Shown piece after piece: positions 1-5,914 of a stretch of 7,955 nt of DNA. The translations under genes were made by a program, and so were the position numbers. Below the pieces are notes generated by a model, which was not told the DNA's origin, searched no databases, and saw only the letters and a program-made list of their open reading frames with translations. Source of the DNA: Candidatus Poribacteria bacterium (lineage in GTDB: Bacteria > Poribacteria > DTPJ01); NCBI GenBank assembly GCA_011334435.1, contig DTPJ01000038.1:1-7955 (forward strand). The letters are read 5' to 3'. Positions within the stretch are counted from its first letter, which is position 1; each line of letters opens with the position of its first letter.

Positions 1-11
1 AGGAAACTAAC

Positions 12-40
12 TTGACTATATTATCAATTAATGATAATAT
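12..40 (+). promoter_or_regulatory. Sigma70-type promoter for the GH99-like/PQQ/DnaJ/receiver gene set
   Basis: A -35 box TTGACT (12-17, 5 of 6 to consensus) is followed after exactly 17 bases by a -10 box TAATAT (35-40, 4 of 6), which is preceded by TGA at 32-34, giving an extended -10 (TGn). Transcription would start near 46-48, leaving a leader of about 57 bases before the ATG at 104. The promoter covers the TTG at 41, which argues against that codon as a start. An alternative -10 reading, GATAAT at 33-38, fits 5 of 6 but leaves a poor 15-base spacer. The call is by motif only and assumes a housekeeping sigma factor with standard specificity. Confidence 0.62.
18..40. promoter_or_regulatory. 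Perfect 9-5-9 inverted repeat, candidate operator
   Basis: The arms ATATTATCA (18-26) and TGATAATAT (32-40) are exact reverse complements around a 5-base centre, ATTAA (27-31). The palindrome begins just after the -35 box and ends exactly with the -10 box, which is where a dimeric repressor would block RNA polymerase. It lies upstream of the predicted transcription start, so it would not be part of the leader RNA, and no T-run follows it as in a terminator. The arms contain ATTATC and GATAAT as Fur boxes do, but in the opposite arrangement, so no regulator is assigned. Very AT-rich sequence makes chance palindromes commoner, but 9 matching pairs at this spot is notable. Confidence 0.5.
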
Positions 41-93
41 TTGAATATAAATTTATTTCAGTTTTTTGTGTGCAAAATTCATCAAGAGCGAAT

Positions 94-98
94 GGAGG
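94..98 (+). promoter_or_regulatory. Shine-Dalgarno site fixing the start at 104
   Basis: GGAGG ends 5 bases before the ATG at 104-106. It overlaps the in-frame ATG at 92, which has no comparable site of its own. This supports 104 over 41 (TTG), 68 (GTG) and 92 (ATG). Confidence 0.7.
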
Positions 99-103
99 TT
101 GTC

Positions 104-1126
104 ATGTTTTTCAATTTTCTGTTAAGTGTCTATTTTACTGCCTTTCCATCACCGCCGGGGAATTATATTAACCTTACAAAAGATAGTTTTGCTGGATCTG
201 AGAGTTTTCGTCAGGGACAAAAGATAGTAGGAACTTACTTTTTTTATTGGTATAATATATATACGAAAGAACATTTTATCAATCATGACGGAAGTGATGC
301 GTTGGTAGATCATCCGATCACTAATGATGATTATAGTTACTCATCACCGAATTGGTGGGCAAGAGAAATGCGAGACGTCAAATCCGCAGGAATAGATTTT
401 ATCGCACCCGTATATTGGGGCGTTCCGGGATACGATTCATGGAGTTTTCAAGGCATTACAAAGATGGTTGAAGGATACGATATACTTCTTGATGCAGGCG
501 AATTGCCACCAAAAATCGGTTTATTTTATGATACCAGCACATTGCAACATAATCCTCCGGGGACTCACGTTGATCTTACAACTATGGAAGGCAAGCAATG
601 GTTTTACAACACAATTCGTGACTATTTTTCATTAATACCTCCTCGGATGTGGGCAATGATAGATGGTCGCCCAATTATATTTCTTTATTCCGCAGTATTT
701 GCTAAAAAGCAAGACCCAAAAGCTCTTGAATATGTTTATAAATCATTTGAAAATGATTTCGCCTGTCGTCCTTATATAGTAAAAGAAGTCTCTTGGCAAG
801 GCTATGCTGATGCTACTTACGCATGGGGAGGTGCTTTGGGACCTCAATGGCATGATGTCCTTGCTTTAGGACCGGGTTATGACCATCATGCAGTCCCAGG
901 AAGACAACCTTTGGTCAGGGATAGGGAAGATGGCAAATTCTATCAACGTGCATGGGAGTCTCTACTTGCTAAGCCTGTTAATGAACGTCCCGATATTGTG
1001 ATGGTTGAAACTTGGAACGAATTACATGAAGGAACTGATATTGCTGAAACAAAGGAATATGGGAGAAAATATATAGAGATGACAGCTAAATACTCTGCCA
1101 AATTCAAAGAAGGAGCAAAACAGTAG
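104..1126 (+). CDS. GH99/GH71-like (DUF5010-like) putative glycoside hydrolase
   Basis: This 340-residue protein looks like a single (beta/alpha)8-type glycoside hydrolase domain related to families GH71/GH99 and DUF5010. Visible marks are GTYFFYWY (43-50) as the first barrel strand, W84-W85 followed by AGIDFIAPVYWG (95-106) as the second strand region, a Trp/His/Gly-rich middle, and TWNELHEGTDIA (303-314) near the C-terminus. The last matches the GH99 signature NEWHEGT: E306 and E309 keep the three-residue spacing of the two essential carboxylates. It probably cleaves or binds a glycan; the substrate is not readable. The start at 104 follows GGAGG, and 41, 68 and 92 are rejected alternatives. 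The N-terminus is hydrophobic (about 2-14, then PSPPG) but lacks a basic n-region and a clear cleavage site, so export is likely but unproven. It is the first gene behind the promoter at 12-40, 105 bases before the PQQ dehydrogenase. Fold confidence is fair; activity is inferred. Confidence 0.72.
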   Translation: MFFNFLLSVYFTAFPSPPGNYINLTKDSFAGSESFRQGQKIVGTYFFYWYNIYTKEHFINHDGSDALVDHPITNDDYSYSSPNWWAREMRDVKSAGIDFIAPVYWGVPGYDSWSFQGITKMVEGYDILLDAGELPPKIGLFYDTSTLQHNPPGTHVDLTTMEGKQWFYNTIRDYFSLIPPRMWAMIDGRPIIFLYSAVFAKKQDPKALEYVYKSFENDFACRPYIVKEVSWQGYADATYAWGGALGPQWHDVLALGPGYDHHAVPGRQPLVRDREDGKFYQRAWESLLAKPVNERPDIVMVETWNELHEGTDIAETKEYGRKYIEMTAKYSAKFKEGAKQ

Positions 1127-1217
1127 GGAATATTGTCGTATAAAAGTCTTGTTGCATAAATGTAAGTAGTTTTCAAATTTTTTATTAGTAAAGTTTTCTT
1201 ATTTTTTGCCGATATTT

Positions 1218-1226
1218 AAGAGGTGA
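1218..1226 (+). promoter_or_regulatory. Strong Shine-Dalgarno site fixing the start at 1232
   Basis: AAGAGGTGA contains GAGGTGA, a 7-base match to the anti-SD complement, ending 5 bases before ATG 1232. The in-frame GTG at 1223 lies inside this site and so is not the start. The 1127-1217 stretch before it is AT-rich, and I see no convincing promoter or terminator hairpin there. Confidence 0.75.
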
Positions 1227-1231
1227 TATTT

Positions 1232-2398
1232 ATGAACAAGATTTTTATTATGATGATATTATTTAGCTTTGTGTCTTCTGTATATGGGTTATCGCTTGAT
1301 AGCATTAAACTTCCCCCAGGATTTGAGATCAACGTATATGCGGAAAATGTATTTAATGCCCGTTCTATGGCTTTAAGCCCTAATGGGACTCTATTTGTTG
1401 GAACTAGGAGTGCAGGAAACGTCTATGCTATAATAGATAAAGACAAGGATTTCAAGGCTGATGAAATAATCACTATCGCATCTGGTTTGCGTTCGCCGAA
1501 TGGTGTTGCGTTCAAAGATGGATCGTTATATGTAGCTGAAATTAGCCGTATATTAAGATATGATAATGTTGAAGCGAACGTGAGAAATTTGCCTAATCCA
1601 GTTGTGATAAACGATAGTTTTCCGACGGATGAAGCACATGGTTGGAAATTTATACGTTTCGGTCCTGATGGTCTGCTTTATGTTCCAGTAGGAGCACCAT
1701 GTAACATCTGCGAAAGAGAAGATAAGCGATATGCGTCCATAATGAGAATGAACTCCAATGGTGGCGGACTTGAAATTTTTGCACAAGGCATTCGTAATAC
1801 TGTCGGGTTTGATTGGCATCCTGATACTAATGAATTATGGTTTACAGATAATGGACGCGATTGGTTAGGTGATGATGTTCCCCCTGATGAACTTAACCAT
1901 GCGCCAAAGCCTAATATGCACTTTGGGTTTCCATATTTTCATGGTGGAGATATACCTGATCCTGAGTTTGGCAAAGGGCGAAATCCAGAAGATTATACTA
2001 AACCAGCTATGAATCTTGGTCCTCATGTAGCTGCTTTGGGTATGAGATTTTACACTGGGTCAATGTTTCCAAGTGAATATAAAAATCAGATTTTCATAGC
2101 GGAACATGGATCATGGAATCGTAGTGTGCCTATTGGTTATAGGGTTACATTAGTAAGACTTAATGGCAATAAAGCTGTATCTTATGAAGTTTTCGCTGAT
2201 GGTTGGCTACAAGGAAGAACAGTATTAGGAAGACCAGTAGATATTCAAGTGATGCCTGATGGTTCTTTACTTGTATCTGATGATTTCGCAAATGCAATAT
2301 ACAGGATTAGATATACTGGTGTGAATCAAGGAATAGACCATAAAAACAAAAAGACTTCGTTATGGGGTTATATAAAACAGGGGCAATATATTAACTGA
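1232..2398 (+). CDS. Exported PQQ-dependent sugar dehydrogenase (sorbosone/soluble glucose dehydrogenase type)
   Basis: This 388-residue protein belongs to the six-bladed beta-propeller quinoprotein family (GSDH/sorbosone dehydrogenase type). Such enzymes oxidise aldoses or related sugars outside the cytoplasm and pass electrons to a soluble or respiratory acceptor. A signal peptide is clear: N2-K3, a hydrophobic core to about 17, and a VYG-like site at 19/20. The family N-terminal motif LPPGFEINVYA (27-37) follows. H136 in HGWKF aligns with the catalytic base (His144 of soluble glucose dehydrogenase) and R188 in GIRNTVGFDWHP with the PQQ-contacting Arg (Arg228). VGAPCNICE (153-161) carries the family's CxxC, and DNGRDWLGDD (206-215) and EHGSWNRS follow. 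The last ~25 residues are a polar tail. No PQQ synthesis genes are in view, so the cofactor must come from elsewhere. The stop lies 2 bases before dnaJ. Sugar specificity and electron acceptor cannot be read. Confidence 0.88.
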   Translation: MNKIFIMMILFSFVSSVYGLSLDSIKLPPGFEINVYAENVFNARSMALSPNGTLFVGTRSAGNVYAIIDKDKDFKADEIITIASGLRSPNGVAFKDGSLYVAEISRILRYDNVEANVRNLPNPVVINDSFPTDEAHGWKFIRFGPDGLLYVPVGAPCNICEREDKRYASIMRMNSNGGGLEIFAQGIRNTVGFDWHPDTNELWFTDNGRDWLGDDVPPDELNHAPKPNMHFGFPYFHGGDIPDPEFGKGRNPEDYTKPAMNLGPHVAALGMRFYTGSMFPSEYKNQIFIAEHGSWNRSVPIGYRVTLVRLNGNKAVSYEVFADGWLQGRTVLGRPVDIQVMPDGSLLVSDDFANAIYRIRYTGVNQGIDHKNKKTSLWGYIKQGQYIN

Positions 2399-2400
2399 TA

Positions 2401-3489
2401 ATGGCTACTAAGGATTATTATAATATTTTAGGTGTTAATAAAGAGGCGTCTTTTGACGCTATAAAGAAGGCTTATCGGTCTCTTGCAAAGAAATATCATC
2501 CTGATAAAAACCCGAACGATAAATTTGCAGAAGAGCGATTCAAGGACATTCAAGAAGCGTATAGCATATTGAGCGACTCTAACAAGCGTGCAAATTATGA
2601 TCGGATGGTTGAGGCAGAAAAGCAGGGATATTTCTTTGATGATATGGATAGCTTTTTCTCTGGATTTAACACACATAGGGAAAATGCACAAGTAAAATTT
2701 GACGACTTTGGTGGATTTGGCGACTTATTTTCTCGTATTTTTGATAAAACAGATCGTTCTCGTAGTAAAACAAGACCTAAACGAGGTGCTGACATAAACT
2801 ATGAATTGGCAATCCCTTTTGAAAAAGCTATACTCGGATGGGAAACAGTTATCAGTATAACAAGGGATGAGGAATGTCCGACTTGTCAAGGATCAGGGGC
2901 TCGTCTTGGGACAAATGTCCAGAAATGTCCCGATTGTGGGGGAAGAGGCAAAATTAAATTTACACAAGGTAACTTTTCTGTCAATCAAACATGTCCAAAA
3001 TGCTATGGGCGAGGGATAATAATACCTGTTCCTTGCACAACTTGTAATGGTGTTGGTCATTTTCAACAAGTGCGCCGAATACCAATAAATATACCGCCTG
3101 GGATTGAAAATGGTATGAGAATCCGTGTCCCTGGGCAGGGTGAATCTGGTGTCTCAGGAGGTCCTAATGGTGATTTATATATCATTGCCAAGGTTATGGA
3201 ACATAAGTTCCTCAAACGTCAAGGTGATGATATTACTTGCGAGATAACAATTGATTTCATTCAGGCAATTATGGGTGTTACTGTGGTCGTATCTACTGTT
3301 GATGGCAAGGTTAGACTTAACGTCCCAGCGGGAACTCAACCGGGGACTATTCTAAGGTTGAAAGGAAAAGGTATTAAAAAGGCTAATGGGGATGGAAATG
3401 GTGATCAATTGATTAAAGTAAATGTTTCTTTGCCAAAAAACATAACGGAAAAACAAAAGGAATTGCTCAAAAAATTTCGGGAAGAATAA
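2401..3489 (+). CDS. dnaJ: Type-A (class I) DnaJ co-chaperone
   Basis: DnaJ stimulates the ATPase of DnaK (Hsp70) and hands it unfolded clients in the cytoplasm. All class I parts are present in 362 residues, close to the usual ~375. The J-domain is at 5-69 with H33-P34-D35. A short region at 76-114 is richer in Phe/Asp than Gly and includes GFGDLFSRIF. Four CxxCxGxG zinc motifs lie at 159-166, 176-183, 198-205 and 212-219. The two C-terminal substrate-binding beta domains (about 220-350) have the family motifs IPPGIENGMRIRVPGQGE and LRLKGKGI. The ATG follows the previous stop by 2 bases with no good SD (AGGGG at 2379-2383 is 17 bases away), so translation probably depends on coupling to the dehydrogenase gene. 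It is not beside dnaK, grpE or hrcA, so it may be a second, specialised DnaJ rather than the housekeeping one. Confidence 0.93.
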   Translation: MATKDYYNILGVNKEASFDAIKKAYRSLAKKYHPDKNPNDKFAEERFKDIQEAYSILSDSNKRANYDRMVEAEKQGYFFDDMDSFFSGFNTHRENAQVKFDDFGGFGDLFSRIFDKTDRSRSKTRPKRGADINYELAIPFEKAILGWETVISITRDEECPTCQGSGARLGTNVQKCPDCGGRGKIKFTQGNFSVNQTCPKCYGRGIIIPVPCTTCNGVGHFQQVRRIPINIPPGIENGMRIRVPGQGESGVSGGPNGDLYIIAKVMEHKFLKRQGDDITCEITIDFIQAIMGVTVVVSTVDGKVRLNVPAGTQPGTILRLKGKGIKKANGDGNGDQLIKVNVSLPKNITEKQKELLKKFREE

Positions 3490-3504
3490 TGTTAATCACA
3501 ATAT

Positions 3505-3509
3505 AGGAG
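3505..3509 (+). promoter_or_regulatory. Shine-Dalgarno site fixing the start at 3516
   Basis: AGGAG ends 6 bases before ATG 3516-3518. The in-frame TTG at 3510 directly abuts this site and is too close to be the start. Confidence 0.7.
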
Positions 3510-3515
3510 TTGAAT

Positions 3516-3890
3516 ATGCCAAAATACAAAGTTCTTATTGTTGACGATGAGCCAGATATTGTTGAGACATTATCTTTTATGCTTCAAGCTAGGAATTTTG
3601 ATGTTGTAACTGCTTCTGACGGATTTGAGGCGTTATCAAAAGTAAAAAGCGAACGCCCAGACCTTGTGCTTTTGGATATAATGATGCCCGGTATGGACGG
3701 CTATGATGTTTGTGTTAAACTTAAAACAGACAAAGAAACTAAAAATATACCTGTAGTAATGCTAACTGCGAGAGGTGAAAATGAAGCAGTAATAAGAGCA
3801 CATAAAGCCGGGGCTAATGATTATATCGTTAAGCCTTTTAGCTTGCCGACATTGGTCAGTAAGCTGAATAAGCTTCTTTATAAACCATAA
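3516..3890 (+). CDS. Stand-alone CheY-like response regulator receiver
   Basis: This 124-residue protein is one complete receiver domain with nothing attached. The acidic pocket is D10-D11, the phospho-acceptor D54 sits in LLDIMMPGMDG, and the switch Thr is T84 (VVMLTA). K106-P107 (VKPF) completes the active site, so phosphorylation should be normal. With no output domain it must act by protein contact, as CheY or Spo0F do, or as a middle step in a phosphorelay. It follows dnaJ by 26 bases and is the last gene of the plus-strand set. It converges on the hybrid kinase, whose stop codon begins 16 bases beyond its own. Plausible partners are the two kinases on the opposite strand; this is inference from position only. 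Confidence 0.93.
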   Translation: MPKYKVLIVDDEPDIVETLSFMLQARNFDVVTASDGFEALSKVKSERPDLVLLDIMMPGMDGYDVCVKLKTDKETKNIPVVMLTARGENEAVIRAHKAGANDYIVKPFSLPTLVSKLNKLLYKP

Positions 3891-3906
3891 AAATACGAAA
3901 TTATCA
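3891..3906. other. 16-base convergent junction without a visible terminator
   Basis: The stops of the lone receiver (plus strand) and the hybrid kinase (minus strand) face each other over 16 AT-rich bases. I found no GC-rich hairpin followed by a T-run on either strand in or close to this gap. Transcripts would therefore probably read into the opposite gene unless ended by Rho or by structure inside the coding regions. Confidence 0.6.
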
Positions 3907-5898
3907 TTAAGTCAGTGTAGTTATCTCTGCTAATGCCTGATGTAACTCCTTCATGGTTAATGGTTTACTGATAAGGCGATCTATATCTTTTGGCATTTCG
4001 CCGGAAGCCTTCATAATATTTCCTAAACCTGTTATCATAATTACTGGTGTCTCTGGTCTCATCTGTTTGATATGATAGGCTAATTTATCACCGCTTATAT
4101 CAGATATTGCTCTATCGGTTATTACAAGGTCAAAAGTTCCCGATCTGAATTTCTCCAATGCTTCCTTTCCATTGCCAGCTAATTCAAATTTATGTCCCCC
4201 CGCTGTCAAATATAGACCTAATATCTTTTGTATAGGCTCTGAATCATCTACAACTAATACATTAAGAGGTCGTAAAGATTTTTCAGGTTTTGATTCCTCA
4301 AATTCTAATTTTTCAGGCTTTGATTCTTCCTCTTTTTTTGGAGTGACTGTCCCTATTGGAAGGCGGATAGTAAATTTTGTCCCTTTACCTAATTCACTTT
4401 GGACATCAATTTTGCCGTCATGCCTTTGAATAGTGCCATAAGCGATCGCTAATCCAAGTCCTGTTCCAGCATCTTTTTTAGTTGAATAGTATAGTTCAAA
4501 GCATCGTCTTTTTGTCTCCTCTGTCATTCCTATTCCTGTATCAGCTACCTCAATTATAACGTCTTTTCCACCATCAACTTTGGTTTTTAGCGATATAGTT
4601 CCGCCTGTGGTAAGGGCATCTATGGCATTAAAAACTAAATTAGTCAATACCTCTCGTAGTTCATTTTCTTTACCGTTAATTAATGGAATATCTTGAAGAT
4701 CGGTTAATACGTCTATTTTAATTCCTTGCACTTGTGCCTGAACTTTCCACTTAGGTTGAGTTATCAAGACAACCTGTTTGATCAATTCATTGATATTTAC
4801 TGGTGAAAAGACTTCATCCTCATCTCGTTGACGATAGAACATCTTCAATCGTTCAGTGAGTTTACGTCCATCTTCTGAGGAGTTCTTTATCATCTTTAAG
4901 TAAGACTTTACTGTTTCTATATCATTTAAGATGTTAGGATTATTTAACATATAATCGCTTAAGCCTAATGTTACTTCCAAAACGTCGTTAAAGCTGTGTG
5001 TGATCCCGCTTGCTAATTGTCCCATATCACGAAGTCGTTCTTGTTGTATAATTTTCTGTTGAGTTTCTTTTAACTCATTAAGAGCTTTTTTTAAGAGTTT
5101 ATTTGCCTTTCTCAAATCTTTCTCTGCTTTTTTGCGTTGCTCTTCTGCTTCTTTTTGCTTTGTAATATCAATTAAACTTCCAATTAGACAATTTATCTTT
5201 CCATTTTCTTTTAAAGGTCTGCTAGAATTTCGGACATAATGTATTTTTTGATTTTTATCTATTATCCGAAATTCATAAGGCTGGAAGTTATTTGAATTGG
5301 TGTTCAATGCGTCATAAAATCTATCTAAAACATAAGAACGATCATTAGGATATACGAAATAGCTAAAATGCTGATCTATAATTTCTGACGGTTTATATTG
5401 TGTATATTGCTCTACGGTTGGACTAATGTAAGTAATATAACCTCGAGTATCCATCATATATATAACTTCATTGAGATTTTCTATTAATGTTTGATATCTT
5501 TCCTCTGATTTTTGGTATGCCTGTAAACTATCCCTATATTCTAATGCTTTATTTATCCTATGCACTAAATTTTCATATATATCAGGCGATTGTTTCTCTA
5601 CGTAATCATAAGCTCCTGCCCTCATTGCAGAAACGACATTTGACGCCGTCCCATAAGCGGTCAGGATTATACACTGTATTAAGGGTGAAATTTGTTTTGC
5701 AGCTTTCAGGACATCAATTCCGCTTTCTTCTGATTCCATATACATATCTATGATAGCAACATCAATTTCTTCTGATTCCAAAATTTTTATGGCTTCTGAT
5801 GATGAATTGGCGGTGACGATTTTGTAGCTGTTTGCGAGATAATCAGAAAGTTCCTCTAATATTCCAAGTTCATCATCAACAATTAATATTTTCCCCAT
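3907..5898 (-). CDS. Soluble hybrid histidine kinase, REC-PAS-HisKA-HATPase-REC
   Basis: A 663-residue protein with no membrane segment, so it senses cytoplasmic signals. The N-terminal receiver (1-120) has D8-D9, acceptor D51, T80 and K102, followed by Gln instead of the usual Pro. A PAS domain spans about 131-248 and a charged coiled coil 248-290. The HisKA domain (about 287-357) has H301 in GITHSFNDVL, with Ser at +1 and Asp at +4 where E/D and N/T are usual. The HATPase (about 365-515) has N424 (NLVFNAIDAL), D453 (DTGIGM), an F-box (FELYYSTK) and GTGLGL (478-483), so ATP binding looks intact. A repeat-bearing Lys/Glu linker (518-543) leads to the C-terminal receiver (545-663: D551-D552, D595, T623, K645). 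The acceptor context is TDRAIS rather than the common DxxMP. Its SD overlaps the stop of the upstream kinase gene. This layout suits receiver-gated control and internal phosphotransfer; partners are unknown. Confidence 0.92.
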   Translation of the reverse strand: MGKILIVDDELGILEELSDYLANSYKIVTANSSSEAIKILESEEIDVAIIDMYMESEESGIDVLKAAKQISPLIQCIILTAYGTASNVVSAMRAGAYDYVEKQSPDIYENLVHRINKALEYRDSLQAYQKSEERYQTLIENLNEVIYMMDTRGYITYISPTVEQYTQYKPSEIIDQHFSYFVYPNDRSYVLDRFYDALNTNSNNFQPYEFRIIDKNQKIHYVRNSSRPLKENGKINCLIGSLIDITKQKEAEEQRKKAEKDLRKANKLLKKALNELKETQQKIIQQERLRDMGQLASGITHSFNDVLEVTLGLSDYMLNNPNILNDIETVKSYLKMIKNSSEDGRKLTERLKMFYRQRDEDEVFSPVNINELIKQVVLITQPKWKVQAQVQGIKIDVLTDLQDIPLINGKENELREVLTNLVFNAIDALTTGGTISLKTKVDGGKDVIIEVADTGIGMTEETKRRCFELYYSTKKDAGTGLGLAIAYGTIQRHDGKIDVQSELGKGTKFTIRLPIGTVTPKKEEESKPEKLEFEESKPEKSLRPLNVLVVDDSEPIQKILGLYLTAGGHKFELAGNGKEALEKFRSGTFDLVITDRAISDISGDKLAYHIKQMRPETPVIMITGLGNIMKASGEMPKDIDRLISKPLTMKELHQALAEITTLT
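4279..4329 (-). repeat. Two-copy 30-base tandem repeat in the kinase linker
   Basis: Two 21-base blocks at 4279-4299 and 4309-4329 differ at only two positions and recur with a 30-base period. They encode the linker decapeptides EESKPEKLEF (524-533) and EESKPEKSLR (534-543) between the HATPase and the C-terminal receiver. The period is a multiple of three, so copy change would lengthen or shorten the linker without a frameshift. Confidence 0.8.
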
Positions 5899-5908
5899 AA
5901 GATTTTCA

Positions 5909-5914
5909 CTCCTT
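5909..5914 (-). promoter_or_regulatory. Shine-Dalgarno site of the hybrid kinase, overlapping the upstream stop codon
   Basis: Read on the minus strand, AAGGAG (5914-5909) includes the last two bases of the TAA (5915-5913) of the PocR-GAF kinase and lies 10 bases before the ATG at 5898. Ribosomes ending the first kinase would stop right on this site, which suggests coupled expression of the two kinases. Confidence 0.65.

Noticed and set aside
18..40. Palindrome as a Fur box or a terminator
   Set aside because: The ATTATC/GATAAT halves are in the reverse order to a Fur box. The AT-only stem has no following T-run and overlaps a good promoter, so neither reading holds.
41..103. TTG at 41, GTG at 68 and ATG at 92 as upstream starts of the GH99-like gene
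   Set aside because: TTG 41 directly abuts the predicted -10 box, before the likely transcription start. None of the three has a good SD, whereas GGAGG sits 5 bases before ATG 104.
943..1176. Minus-strand open frame of 77 codons over the end of the GH99-like gene
   Set aside because: It lies antisense to conserved motif coding sequence including the WNELHEG region, has no domain signature, and is a shadow.
1127..1217. Internal promoter or terminator between the GH99-like and PQQ dehydrogenase genes
   Set aside because: TTGTTG/TTGCAT-like boxes have no acceptable -10 at 16-18 bases, and the CTTG...TGTAAG stem has only 3 Watson-Crick pairs plus wobbles.
4172..4429. Plus-strand open frame of 85 codons with a repeated SNFSGFDSS pattern
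   Set aside because: The repeat is just the antisense reading of the 30-base linker repeat in the hybrid kinase; no RBS or family match.
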